Of a stretch of 64,000 bases of DNA, positions 27,015 through 38,771 are shown one piece after another; positions within the stretch are counted from its first letter, which is position 1; every line of letters begins with the position of its first letter. Source of the stretch: JARRKU01 sp050288425 (GTDB lineage: Bacteria > Desulfobacterota > Desulfobacteria > Desulfobacterales > Desulfosarcinaceae); NCBI GenBank assembly GCA_050288425.1, contig JBNKDU010000096.1, forward strand, positions 49,823 to 113,822, given 5' to 3'. Below the pieces are notes generated by a model. It did not search any database. It saw nothing but the letters and a program-made list of their open reading frames with translations, and was not told the DNA's origin. The translations under genes and the position numbers were made by a program.

Positions 27015-29104
27015 GGTCGATCTCCTTCCCGAACCCGGATCAGGCCGGGTTTCCAGCGCACCTGGAGCGGACCATTCTCCGCCGGCCAGGTTCCTTTGAC
27101 CCGGTTCTCGGCCCCTTCGAACAACAGGTAGCTGTATTTGCCGTAGTGGGGAATCTTGCGGATGATCCGTTCGGCATGGGCGACGTCGTCGGGAACGAAG
27201 ACCGCGGCCAGGTGCTCCGGATCGCGTGCATCGGCGAAAACACCGAAAAAGCTCGTCCCGGCCCCGGCATGGCTCTCCCCCAGCAAATAAATCCGGGTCC
27301 GGTCCATGGAAAATCGGGCCCGATCCTCTTCCGACCAGGGCGGATCGGCGGGCATGCCCACATAGATCCGGTCACGGCCATTCTGCCGACGGGGGTCCAA
27401 CTGCATCGCCAGCCCTACATCGGCCTTTTCGAGCCCCAGCGCCAGGGCTAGTTTCCGGGCCAGCGCCAGGGCCGGTTCGCCCAGCGCATCGGCCACCACG
27501 ACGCAGACCGAGTCGCTGGTTTTGAGACGGTTGATGGTGGGCGGGACTTCTGCGGCCGCCAGCCGCCGGAACAGGTCCACATCGGGATCCACCACCAATC
27601 GTCTCGGTTCGGCGTCCACCCGGACGGAAAATGGCGAACGCCGCCCCCGGATCTCCATGGGTTGGACGATGCGCTGGCGGGCGGTCTCCACCGCCATATC
27701 TGTGTGGAGGGCGTAATTCGGCATCGATTGGCTCAATTGGCCTTCGATGATGTATCCGTCTTCTGTGGCGCGCGCCGTTACGCCTTCCAGGGCCAGGCGG
27801 GGAGCCCCCGAACGGAACACCCATTGCCGGAAAAATGTCTTCAGGTCCTGGTGCGAGGTCTCCTCGAACACCGCCTCGAGATCGCTCCAGGCAACGGCCT
27901 GGAAACGATGGCGGGCGTAAATGGTCCTGAGCGCCGACCAGAAAGCCTTCTCTCCCATGGTTCGACGCAGCATGTGAAACACCATGGCGGCCTTGTCGTA
28001 GCCGATGGCCCTGGAGGCCGGGTCGGTGCGGCCGGCAAACCGAGCCAGGGAAAATTCGCTTTGCGGATCCACCAGACTGGCATAATTGCGCAGCCATTGC
28101 TCCCGCCCGGCGCGGCCCTCTCCCCTCCGCTCCTGATACAGATAGTCGGCCACGTAAGTGGTCAGGCCCTCGCTCCAGTTGCCCTCGGAAGGATCCACCA
28201 GGACGCCGTTGCCCCACCAGCAATGTGCCACCTCATGGCCCAGGCTGGTATGGACGATGAACGGCAGACGCAGCACCCGGGAGCCCATCAGGGTGAAACC
28301 GGGAAATCCGTAGCCGGTGGGAAAGAAATTCTCCACGACGGCAAATTGTCGGAAGGCATAAGGACCGAACAGGTCGCTGTACAATTGCAGGTAATGGCCG
28401 GCGGATTCGAGATAGTCTGGACTCAACGTTTGCAAGGCGTCCGAAAAATAGGTGGCCACCGTGATTGCGCCGACCCGACGGGATTCCATGGTATAGCGGC
28501 CCGCCACCAGGCTGATGCCCCGCAGGGGCGCCGCCACCGACCAATGGGACAAGGTGCGGCCGCCGGCGGTCTCTTGTCCACGGGGATCGCCGGAGGTAAC
28601 CGCCACGATACCCTCCGGGGCGTCCACGGTGATGGAAAAGCGCTGGCGACCGATACCGTCGGGGTACCAGCCGGCCCCGGCCAGCAGCATGGTGCCGCGA
28701 GGATCGATGGTGCCGGTTACCCCCAACCCGGGGTTGTCGGTATTGAGAGGCGCCTCGGGTACCGGATCGTCATAGATCCCAGCGTATTCGATTTCCAAAT
28801 GGATGGCTGACGCGGATGGTGGCGCGGGAATAGACAACCGGCCCTCCCGGAAGGAAAAAGAAACCGGTCGCCCCCCCAGGCGTACGCGGCTGACCGCCAC
28901 CTCCGGCCCCAGGCGGTAATCCAGGCGACGACGGACATGGCCCGACACGACAAGGCGGTCCAGCGCCTCCAGCCGATGGCCTTGGGGATGCAGTACCACG
29001 GTCAGGTGGTGGTCCGCCCGGGGTTCATCCGCGAACAGGTTGGTAGCGACCAGCCCCAGGAGGATCATGGCCGCCCCCAAGGTTTTGTTGGCATTGGAGT
29101 TCAT
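27011..29104 (-). CDS. M1-family metallopeptidase, secreted
   Basis: A 697-aa protein with an N-terminal signal peptide (MNSNANKTLGAAMILLGLVA then FADEP). The zinc-peptidase core is at about residues 300-330: HEVAHCWWGNG with a downstream NWSEGL Glu. The spacing from the second His to that Glu is 17 residues, one shorter than in classical M1 enzymes. The usual GAMEN exopeptidase motif is not found; VVENFFPTGYGFPGF stands in its place. A C-terminal domain of about 230 aa follows. The start ATG 29104 is favoured by the signal peptide; ATG 29122 is possible. Expected location is periplasm or surface, with aminopeptidase or broader processing activity. It is co-transcribed with the ChaN lipoprotein. 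Confidence 0.85.
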   Translation of the reverse strand: MNSNANKTLGAAMILLGLVATNLFADEPRADHHLTVVLHPQGHRLEALDRLVVSGHVRRRLDYRLGPEVAVSRVRLGGRPVSFSFREGRLSIPAPPSASAIHLEIEYAGIYDDPVPEAPLNTDNPGLGVTGTIDPRGTMLLAGAGWYPDGIGRQRFSITVDAPEGIVAVTSGDPRGQETAGGRTLSHWSVAAPLRGISLVAGRYTMESRRVGAITVATYFSDALQTLSPDYLESAGHYLQLYSDLFGPYAFRQFAVVENFFPTGYGFPGFTLMGSRVLRLPFIVHTSLGHEVAHCWWGNGVLVDPSEGNWSEGLTTYVADYLYQERRGEGRAGREQWLRNYASLVDPQSEFSLARFAGRTDPASRAIGYDKAAMVFHMLRRTMGEKAFWSALRTIYARHRFQAVAWSDLEAVFEETSHQDLKTFFRQWVFRSGAPRLALEGVTARATEDGYIIEGQLSQSMPNYALHTDMAVETARQRIVQPMEIRGRRSPFSVRVDAEPRRLVVDPDVDLFRRLAAAEVPPTINRLKTSDSVCVVVADALGEPALALARKLALALGLEKADVGLAMQLDPRRQNGRDRIYVGMPADPPWSEEDRARFSMDRTRIYLLGESHAGAGTSFFGVFADARDPEHLAAVFVPDDVAHAERIIRKIPHYGKYSYLLFEGAENRVKGTWPAENGPLQVRWKPGLIRVREGDRP

Positions 29105-29283
29105 ATCCGATTCATCCGGCATGCGGTTCGTGATTGTAGTTGCAGATGCTGGTTGCCGACCGAACGTCCAGGGCCGTCGGTCGTGCGATAGGGGCAATCT
29201 AGGGCCGGAAGCACCGATGTCAAAACCGGCTGTATTGCCAGATCCGGTGGCATCTGATAATGCCTTGGGGAAAAGGCAGCGAA

Positions 29284-29721
29284 ATGGACCGGTTCTGGGA
29301 AGGAAAAAATCTGGAAGAGCTGACCCCGGCGCAGTGGGAAACGCTGTGCGACGGCTGCGGTCGCTGCTGCCTGCAGAAACTGCAAAATCCCACCACCGGG
29401 AAGGTATCCTATACTTCGGTCGCCTGTTATCTGCTGGATATCGAAACCTGCCGCTGTTCGAATTACGAACTGCGCCACACGCTGGTTCCCGATTGCCTCA
29501 AACTGGAACCGGCCAATATCGTCAACCTGCGTTGGCTTCCCAGGACATGCGCCTATCGCCGGTTGACCGAAGGCAAAGACCTGCCCGAATGGCACCCCCT
29601 GATCACGGGCGATCCGGAGTCTGTCCACGACCAAGGCTTTTCCATGCGCGGGCGGGCTGTTTCCGAAGTCGATGTGCATCCCGACGATCTGGTGAGTTAC
29701 CAGATCAAGGAAAAGTTCTGA
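29284..29721 (+). CDS. YcgN/YkgJ-family cysteine-cluster protein (UPF0260)
   Basis: A 145-aa soluble protein. FWEGKNLEELTPAQWETLCDGCGRCCLQKL at its start is the UPF0260 signature, with Cys-x2-Cys-x2-Cys-Cys, and further cysteines lie at YLLDIETCRCSNY, PDCLKL and RTCAYR. The family is predicted to bind a metal or Fe-S cluster and its role is unknown. Length matches E. coli YcgN (about 150). Start ATG 29284 has AAAAGG upstream. It ends 2 bp before the convergent kinase gene, so their 3' ends nearly meet. Confidence 0.85.
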   Translation: MDRFWEGKNLEELTPAQWETLCDGCGRCCLQKLQNPTTGKVSYTSVACYLLDIETCRCSNYELRHTLVPDCLKLEPANIVNLRWLPRTCAYRRLTEGKDLPEWHPLITGDPESVHDQGFSMRGRAVSEVDVHPDDLVSYQIKEKF

Positions 29722-29723
29722 TC

Positions 29724-32129
29724 TCACATGGTGGCCTGATAGGTGGTGATATCCTCGGGCAGATCCGAGCTCCCCGTCCATTTGGCCGGTTTGGGATCGG
29801 GCCAATTGGGCGGGTACATGGCCGAGAATACCCATTCGAACATGGCCTCCAGCAGTTGGTCGGCACCGATGGCGCCGCCGGTGGCCTTGAGTGCCGCAGC
29901 GGCTTCCAGCTTGCGTTGCATCCGGGCCTTGAGCCGTTCGACACGATCGAGGACTTCCAGGGCCTGCACCCGGCGCTGGGACCGCCAACCTTTGCCGGGA
30001 GCCTCCCTTAAAAGCTTGCTTTTCATTCTGCTGATTTTTTCCACGGGGACATCGAGCAGGTACTGACATTTCTGCCGGTCGGTGAAGACCGATTGGCGGG
30101 AGACGGTTTCGGCGAGCACGCTGCCCAGATGATCGCACTCGCTGTGCAGGGCCTTGACGATCTTCGGCAGCAACGCCTCCGGCACGGCCACTTCGACCCG
30201 GGAAAAGGTGTCCAGGTTATTGTCCATGGCCTCCTGAAATTCGGCGATGGCGCTTTTCCAGAACGTCCTGCTGATATCGGCCACCTCTTTGTTTAAAAGG
30301 GCTCCGGTGGGATCGAGCAGTTTGATCTTCTTCAGGATGGCCGGGAATACCCGCGCCGTGGCGGGAAACAGGTTGGCGCCGGTGACCACCTTGTAGAGAA
30401 TGGCAATGGCGGCATACCAGTCCTGCAAATACAGGATCTTAGGTACGTCGCCGTAAATCTCCTCCAGGATCGTGTTGGACAACAAGTGGGTCGGGGTGGC
30501 GTACAACGGGGTGCCGGCCAATTGGGGTTGCGGAACCGCGGCAGATGGATCGTCGTCCACAAGCACGGCGGTCTCCACGTCGATGAGGCCGATGGAAAAT
30601 GCCGTGGTATCGTTGAGGAATAGCGGATAGGAATTGGGATCGCCGGCCACGAAGAGATTCTCGGGCTTCAGATCGCGCATGGCCATATGCTTCCGGCCCA
30701 TCCAGGCCAGCAGATCGAGAATATTGTCGGAAATGCTCTCCACCTGGCTCAGGCGCTGGGAAAAGCGGGTTTCCCGGATATAGTGGTGGACGCTTTCCCG
30801 GTATTGATCCACCTGGCTCTGATTTTCCCCGACCACCCTGGCCAGGAGCCGGTTGACCCGCTCGACCAGTTCTTCCGGCAGGTCGAGCCCCCCTGGGTCG
30901 ATATTCTCTCCTGCCAGATGGGTCAGGTACCACTGCTTGAACTGGAATGCGGAAACCTCCTCCTGGACCTCGGCCTCCTGCACAAGTCGACGCAGGCGAC
31001 TCTCGCACCGATAATAGGCCTCCTGAAGATCATGGCATACCAGGCCCGCATCTTCCCCATAGCGGCAGACGAATCCGTGCTGGTCCCAGAGCAATTCCTG
31101 TTGTTTCATGGCCTCGTTGACGTTGCGCTGCTCCCCGCGGTGAATCTCCTCCAGGACGGTGCTGAGAAAAAAATGCCTGGCCAGATCCATGAAGAATACG
31201 AAAGACGACCCGATTTTCAAATACTCCTGATAGTCGGCGTCGGCCTTGAGAAGAACGACGTAGTGCCCTTCCTGGGCCTCTTCCGACAACTCCTTGCCGT
31301 CGGGCAGGGTATGGACGGCTTTCATGATCACCGCCACCCGTGGCACGATGCATTCCCTGGGTGCCAGGCGACTGACGATTTCGGCTTCGGCGGCGATTCT
31401 GCGATGATAGGTCGTAAAATCCGGGATGGGTTCCGAGGGAATTTTGAGCACCAGATGGGAGTCATAGATGACATAGTAGCACATGCTGCGACTGCCGCCG
31501 CCTTGGCCCAGCAGGCCGATGGACATGCGCCGGAAGGACCACTCGTCTCCCATCTGGACCCGCATCTCATAGGTCTCGTTGGGGCAGGTGGGCCGTGTTT
31601 CCACCAACTTGACCTCGAAAGGAGCGTCGGCCGGAGCCCCCAACTGCTGTTTGAAGAGCCGAAAGAAAAAATGCAGCACCCGTTCTTTATCGGTCTTGGG
31701 TTCGGGAACCTGCCGGGTTTTGGAAAAAACCGGTTTCGATGTCGAACCGGTGGGCGAGGCCCGCCTCGGCCGGGGGACTGCGGACGGGCGCACGCGCCGG
31801 GGTTGGCGGACCACCGGAGGCTCCGGTGATTTCTTGCCCGGCCGCAATAACATGGCCAACAGAATGGCAATCACCAGGGTCGGCGCCCCCACCACCCATT
31901 TGGCATAGAGCTTGGCGGCTTCGGTGTCGATGCCCAGGCGCGCCAGCCCTTCCGCGGCGGCAGTCTTGATCCGGGTGAAAAGTGAAGGACTGTCCTTTTG
32001 CACCTGCGTAACGACGACGGCGCCGGACGACGGCCCAGCGTCGCGATCCGCCAGGCTCGTGGCCGCCATAAGAATACACACGGACAAGATCATTGCGAGC
32101 CGGAGTAAGAAGTGTCGTCGCTTCATCAT
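29724..32129 (-). CDS. Membrane-anchored atypical Hanks-type protein kinase
   Basis: A 801-aa protein. Residues about 7-27 form a signal/anchor, a TM helix sits near 79-96, and a basic Pro-rich linker follows. The kinase fold then shows GLLGQGGGSRS (about 205-215, Gly-rich loop), VLKI with the beta-3 Lys at 229, Glu residues near 248-250 for helix C, MRDLKPEN (485-491, catalytic Asp486), DVE at 517-519 where DFG is usual, GTPLYATP as activation-loop end, and DWYA near 570. A 230-residue helical insert separates the lobes. His of HRD and Phe-Gly of DFG are replaced, but all catalytic acids remain. It follows an FHA gene, its likely partner. Confidence 0.82.
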   Translation of the reverse strand: MMKRRHFLLRLAMILSVCILMAATSLADRDAGPSSGAVVVTQVQKDSPSLFTRIKTAAAEGLARLGIDTEAAKLYAKWVVGAPTLVIAILLAMLLRPGKKSPEPPVVRQPRRVRPSAVPRPRRASPTGSTSKPVFSKTRQVPEPKTDKERVLHFFFRLFKQQLGAPADAPFEVKLVETRPTCPNETYEMRVQMGDEWSFRRMSIGLLGQGGGSRSMCYYVIYDSHLVLKIPSEPIPDFTTYHRRIAAEAEIVSRLAPRECIVPRVAVIMKAVHTLPDGKELSEEAQEGHYVVLLKADADYQEYLKIGSSFVFFMDLARHFFLSTVLEEIHRGEQRNVNEAMKQQELLWDQHGFVCRYGEDAGLVCHDLQEAYYRCESRLRRLVQEAEVQEEVSAFQFKQWYLTHLAGENIDPGGLDLPEELVERVNRLLARVVGENQSQVDQYRESVHHYIRETRFSQRLSQVESISDNILDLLAWMGRKHMAMRDLKPENLFVAGDPNSYPLFLNDTTAFSIGLIDVETAVLVDDDPSAAVPQPQLAGTPLYATPTHLLSNTILEEIYGDVPKILYLQDWYAAIAILYKVVTGANLFPATARVFPAILKKIKLLDPTGALLNKEVADISRTFWKSAIAEFQEAMDNNLDTFSRVEVAVPEALLPKIVKALHSECDHLGSVLAETVSRQSVFTDRQKCQYLLDVPVEKISRMKSKLLREAPGKGWRSQRRVQALEVLDRVERLKARMQRKLEAAAALKATGGAIGADQLLEAMFEWVFSAMYPPNWPDPKPAKWTGSSDLPEDITTYQATM

Positions 32130-32275
32130 CGCCGGTCAAAATGGGTTTGCGTGATTGCCGATCATTTCGCCGTAGCGCATTCGGCGCGGCCCGCCAGGTC
32201 GCGCGGGACATCCGGCGGAGGGCCGTCTCCAGGCAGCAAGGCTGTCGAAACAGCTTGCTTCCGGGAGTTGGCGGA

Positions 32276-33022
32276 TCAGGATTTGCTCAGCAGGACCTGC
32301 ACCCGAACCGAACCGACCTCCACCACGTCTTCATGATTCAATTTGATGGTGCCCTTGACGCTGGCGCCGTTGCGTTTCGGCTTGACCAGGCCGCCGGTGT
32401 AACGCAGGACATAGTCGGCGGCCTGTTTGCTGATGGTCACCGCCGGTCCGCCCACCAGGAAACTCCAAAAACCTGTCACGACGATGTCGGCATCCCTGTT
32501 CCTGCCGATGGTCACGGACCTCTTCCCAAGGGCGATCTCACCTTGACCGCCGGCCAGGATGGTCAGGTTGTCGTTGTCGGAAAACATCGGTTCGGCAGCC
32601 GGAGGCGTCTTCTCGATCCTCTTCTGACGGCTGTCGATGGTGTCCAGGGACATGGTGACCGAATCGCCCATCGCGGAGCGTTCCGCCTGAAGGAGGGCCC
32701 CGGGCGCCTGCTCGGTCTGGGCATCGAGGTTGTCGTGCAGGTCGAGCACCAGGTCGTGCTTGCCCACCGTAATGGTGTCTTCGTGATTCAACAAGCCTTC
32801 GTCCACGCGTCGGCCGTTCACGAAAGTGCCGTTCTTGCTTTTCAGATCGGTCAGCAGAACGCCGTCGTCGTTCAAATCGACGCGGGCATGAAAACCGGAC
32901 ACCGCCAGGTTGTCGATGGTGACGGTGTTGGTATGATGACGGCCGATGGTGATGCCCTGCTCGGCCGATAGGGAGACGATATCGAGTACCTTGTCTTTAA
33001 ATTTGAAAATGAGTCGGGCCAT
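32276..33022 (-). CDS. Double FHA-domain protein
   Basis: A 248-aa cytoplasmic protein with two forkhead-associated domains. The first, about residues 20-95, is canonical: GRHHTNTVTID, VSGFHARV and SKNGTFVNGRRV, the phosphothreonine-binding signatures. A Thr/Ser-rich linker (about 115-150) could itself be phosphorylated. The second, about 155-245, keeps IGRNRDADIVV but lacks the SxxH and NG pair, so it is degenerate and may only serve structure. The gene precedes the kinase by 146 bp on the same strand, and an FHA-kinase pair is a classic signalling module. A good AGGAGAGG ribosome site precedes ATG 33022. Confidence 0.88.
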   Translation of the reverse strand: MARLIFKFKDKVLDIVSLSAEQGITIGRHHTNTVTIDNLAVSGFHARVDLNDDGVLLTDLKSKNGTFVNGRRVDEGLLNHEDTITVGKHDLVLDLHDNLDAQTEQAPGALLQAERSAMGDSVTMSLDTIDSRQKRIEKTPPAAEPMFSDNDNLTILAGGQGEIALGKRSVTIGRNRDADIVVTGFWSFLVGGPAVTISKQAADYVLRYTGGLVKPKRNGASVKGTIKLNHEDVVEVGSVRVQVLLSKS

Positions 33023-33219
33023 GTCCTCTCCTGATCGGAAGGTCCTTCAATGGCTTGTTAACACATAAAAAACCACCAATCGCCATGGGTGTCAAGAATA
33101 CCGGCGGCAATTGAGGGCCGCCGGTGACAAAAAATGTCCTCCAACTGCGTCCGCCGTTCGTCGCCCGGTCCGACCAATCGGCCGCCTGTGGGCGATGGAG
33201 AGCGGGCGCGGCAATTGCG

Positions 33220-33248
33220 TTGACATTAAAATGGTCTATGTTTACCTT
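33220..33248 (+). promoter_or_regulatory. Putative clpB promoter
   Basis: A perfect -35 TTGACA (33220-33225) is followed by a 17-bp spacer and a weak -10 TACCTT (33243-33248), giving a leader of about 25 nt before the clpB ATG at 33277. No CIRCE-type or sigma-32 element was recognised. Confidence 0.45.
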
Positions 33249-33276
33249 CATTGCAAATTTCAGACCAGGAGGTTTT

Positions 33277-35850
<2,574 letters not shown>

Positions 35851-35859
35851 TGGGATTGA

Positions 35860-36606
35860 ATGGGTGCCATGATTCAGGGGCGTCGCAAAAACGAATTCAT
35901 CAAGGGATTCCGGGACACATTGCCCCTGGTGATCGGCGCCGCCCCCTTCGGCATCATCTTCGGCACCCTCTCCGGCAGCGCCGGTCTGACCGTGGCGGCC
36001 ACCATGGGCATGTCGCTGTTCGTCTTCGCCGGATCGGCCCAATTCATCGCCATGGGCCTGGTGGCCGCCGGCACGGCCTGGCCCATGATCGTGCTCACCA
36101 CCTTCGTGGTCAACTTTCGCCATCTGCTGTATACCGCCACCCTCCTGCCCTACATGAAGCGCCTGCCCGCACGCTGGCAGGCCCTGCTGGCCTTCGGCCT
36201 CACCGACGAAACCTTCGCCGTGGCCGTCGGCCGCTGGCCTCGGGACGACGGCAGCCCTGAAAAGCATTGGTACCAACTGGGTTCCATGACATTCATGTAC
36301 ACCAATTGGAACCTGTGCACCGTCCTGGGAATCGCGGCCGGACGGATGCTGAAGGATATCGCCGGCTGGGGGTTGGATTTCGCCCTGGTGGCCGCCTTCA
36401 TCGGCATGGTCATGCCGTATCTCAAAGACCGGCCCAATTATTTCGTCGTCCTGGTGGCCGCGGCGACCTCCCTGCTGTTTCATGGCCTGCCCCACCAGAT
36501 GGGGCTGATAGTGGCCGCCATCTGCGGCATCGCCGCGGGAATCATCGCCGATCTGCTGATGGGAACTTCCCTGAAAGCGGCCGCGCCGAAACCGGGGAGA
36601 CCGTAA
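35860..36606 (+). CDS. azlC: AzlC-type branched-chain amino acid exporter, large subunit
   Basis: A 248-aa inner-membrane protein of the AzlC/YgaZ family, with about seven hydrophobic segments. Family landmarks are the PLVIGAAPFGIIFGTLSGSAGL start, MSLFVFAGSAQF, VVNFRHLLYTA, and FGLTDETFAVA. With the small AzlD subunit it forms a branched-chain amino acid export system (YgaZH-like). It begins 9 bp after clpB and is followed directly by azlD (2 bp gap). Either ATG 35860 or ATG 35869 may start it. Confidence 0.9.
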   Translation: MGAMIQGRRKNEFIKGFRDTLPLVIGAAPFGIIFGTLSGSAGLTVAATMGMSLFVFAGSAQFIAMGLVAAGTAWPMIVLTTFVVNFRHLLYTATLLPYMKRLPARWQALLAFGLTDETFAVAVGRWPRDDGSPEKHWYQLGSMTFMYTNWNLCTVLGIAAGRMLKDIAGWGLDFALVAAFIGMVMPYLKDRPNYFVVLVAAATSLLFHGLPHQMGLIVAAICGIAAGIIADLLMGTSLKAAAPKPGRP

Positions 36607-36608
36607 TC

Positions 36609-36947
36609 ATGGAAAGCGTATTTCTGGTTGGAGGGATGGCATTGGTGACCTTCGGCATCCGATATGTGCTGCTGCCCTTTTCCGGGCGCATCCAATTTTC
36701 CGGCGCGGTCCGGCGTGCCCTGGGATACGTTCCCCCGGCGGTGCTGACGGCGATCATCGTGCCCATGTCCCTGATGCCCGGCAATGAGGGTCTGCAAGTC
36801 TCTGCGTCCAACCCCTACCTCGTGGGCGCCGTGGCCACGGCGGCCATCGCCTGGTGGAGTAAAAACCTGCTGGCCACCGTCGTCGGTGGAATGGCGATTT
36901 TCCTGACCTGGAAATGGCTGCTGCCCACCGGCTGGCTCGGAATCTGA
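36609..36947 (+). CDS. azlD: AzlD-type small subunit of branched-chain amino acid exporter
   Basis: A 112-aa protein with four hydrophobic segments, family AzlD/YgaH. RYVLLPF and the RALGYVPPAVLTAIIVP stretch are typical of the family, and the C-terminus is WLGI. It pairs with AzlC for export of branched-chain amino acids. The start sits 2 bp after the azlC stop, so translation is coupled. Confidence 0.9.
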   Translation: MESVFLVGGMALVTFGIRYVLLPFSGRIQFSGAVRRALGYVPPAVLTAIIVPMSLMPGNEGLQVSASNPYLVGAVATAAIAWWSKNLLATVVGGMAIFLTWKWLLPTGWLGI

Positions 36948-37040
36948 CAAGTCGAGGAAATCGTTGTCCTTATTGATGCGCTGTGTTACCTATTTTCATG
37001 CAACATTACTGCTCCGGCTCCAGATTCCCGGCAAAGGCGG

Positions 37041-37823
37041 ATGAACATGCAGACGAATGGTAGCCACGCGCTGGTCGTGGAGGACCTGCACAAGTCCTTC
37101 GGCAGCCTGGAAGTCCTCAAGGGTTTGTCGGTATCCGCCCGGGAGGGCGACGTCATCTCCCTGATCGGTTCCAGCGGCTCCGGCAAAAGCACGTTTCTAC
37201 GCTGCCTCAATCTGTTGGAAATTCCCGATTCCGGACGGGTTTTCATCGGCAACGAACTGATCAAGATGAAGAAAAACCGTCGCGGGGAAACCGTCCCGGC
37301 CGAGCCGAAACAGGTGGATCGCATTCGAACCCGCCTGGGCATGGTCTTTCAGCATTTCAACCTCTGGTCGCACATGACGGTGCTGCAAAATGTCCTCGAA
37401 GCGCCGCTTCATGTGATGAACACCCCCAAGAAAGAGGCCCTGGACCGGGCCATGATGTATCTGAAAAAGGTCGGGATCGACGAGAAAACCGGCGCCTATC
37501 CGGCCCAACTTTCCGGAGGTCAGCAGCAGCGCGCCGCCATTGCCCGCGCCCTGGCCATGGAGCCGGAATTGCTGCTCTTCGACGAGCCCACGTCGGCCCT
37601 GGACCCGGAGCTGGTGGGAGAGGTGTTGCTGGTGATGCGCCAACTCGCCGAAGAAGGCCGCACCATGATCGTGGCCACCCACGAGATGGGGTTCGCACGC
37701 GAGGTTTCCAGCCGGGTCCTCTTCCTGGATTCCGGCCGTATCGAAGATCAGGGCACGCCGGAGGAGCTGTTCACCAATCCGACATCGCCGCGATGCCGCC
37801 AGTTTTTGTCCAGCTATTTGTAA
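37041..37823 (+). CDS. Polar amino-acid ABC transporter, ATP-binding subunit
   Basis: A 260-aa ATPase of the HisP/GlnQ/ArtP family. It shows Walker A GSSGSGKST near residue 43, Q-loop VFQHFNLW, the ABC signature LSGGQQQR near 159, Walker B LLLFDEPTSALDP and the switch His in ATHEMG. The longer stretch after Walker A with KMKKNRRGET is typical of HisP-like subunits. It is the first gene of a four-gene importer (ATPase, binding protein, two permeases). Substrate is likely a basic or polar amino acid but cannot be fixed by eye. Confidence 0.92.
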   Translation: MNMQTNGSHALVVEDLHKSFGSLEVLKGLSVSAREGDVISLIGSSGSGKSTFLRCLNLLEIPDSGRVFIGNELIKMKKNRRGETVPAEPKQVDRIRTRLGMVFQHFNLWSHMTVLQNVLEAPLHVMNTPKKEALDRAMMYLKKVGIDEKTGAYPAQLSGGQQQRAAIARALAMEPELLLFDEPTSALDPELVGEVLLVMRQLAEEGRTMIVATHEMGFAREVSSRVLFLDSGRIEDQGTPEELFTNPTSPRCRQFLSSYL

Positions 37824-37894
37824 TCTGTTAAATTAAAAGGCTTTTTTGCACAATGAACCCTCACCGCCATTCACAGGAACAAAGGAGGCAAAGC

Positions 37895-38680
37895 ATGAAA
37901 AAATGGACCATCGTGGTTGCAGTCATCTTTGGAATGCTTTTCGTGGGCGCGGGAGCCGCCGCGGCCAAGGACTGGAAAAAAGTGCGCGTGGGAACGGAAG
38001 GCGCTTACCCTCCTTTCAACTTCATCGATGAAAAAGGCGGTCTGCAGGGCTTCGACATCGACATCGCCAAGGCATTGTGCGCCGATATGGGTGTCGACTG
38101 TGAATTCGTCGTCCAGGACTGGGACGGCTTGATCCCCGGATTGATCGCCAAGAAATTCGACTGCATCATCGCCTCCATGTCCATTACCGAAGAGCGCAAG
38201 AAAAAAGTCGGTTTTACAAATAAATACTACATGACGCCGGCCCGGTTCGTGGTCAAGAAATCCGATGCCCTGGACCTGTTCAAAAACGGGCTCAAGGGCA
38301 AAACCGTCGGCACCCAGCGCGCCACCGTGGCGGAAAACTTCCTGCGCGACAATTTCGGATCCATGGTCACCGTCAAGTCGTACGCCACCCAGGATGAGGC
38401 CAACATGGACCTGGTTTCCGGCCGTGTCGACCTGGTGATCGCCGATTCAGTGGTTTTGCTGGGTGGTTTCCTCGAAAAAGAGCAGGGCAAGGACTACATG
38501 TTCGTGGGGCCGGGATTCGTCGACAAGAAATGGTTCGGTGACGGCATCGGCATCGCCGTGCGCAAAGAAGACGGCGATCTCAAGGACTTGTTCAACCAGG
38601 CCATCCGGAATATTCGCAAAAACGGCACCTACCAGACCGTAAACGCCAAATATTTCGACTTCGACGTCTACGGCGATTAA
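37895..38680 (+). CDS. Polar amino-acid ABC transporter, periplasmic binding protein
   Basis: A 261-aa secreted binding protein of the ArgT/HisJ family (SBP_bac_3). The signal peptide covers about residues 1-24 (KKWTIVVAVIF to AAAAKD). Mature-protein signatures are VGTEGAYPPFNFIDEKG, GFDIDIAKALC, IIASMSITEERKKKVGFT and the hinge region with GTQRATVAENFL. Start ATG 37895 has an AAAGGAGG; the upstream in-frame extension lacks one. It delivers substrate to the two permeases encoded next. Confidence 0.93.
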   Translation: MKKWTIVVAVIFGMLFVGAGAAAAKDWKKVRVGTEGAYPPFNFIDEKGGLQGFDIDIAKALCADMGVDCEFVVQDWDGLIPGLIAKKFDCIIASMSITEERKKKVGFTNKYYMTPARFVVKKSDALDLFKNGLKGKTVGTQRATVAENFLRDNFGSMVTVKSYATQDEANMDLVSGRVDLVIADSVVLLGGFLEKEQGKDYMFVGPGFVDKKWFGDGIGIAVRKEDGDLKDLFNQAIRNIRKNGTYQTVNAKYFDFDVYGD

Positions 38681-38771
38681 GCCCGCCAGGACAACAGGCT
38701 CCGGTCATTGGGCCGGGGCCTGATCCGCAACCGGCGGACATTTCAACCACAGCGACTATCTCGGGAGCCCA

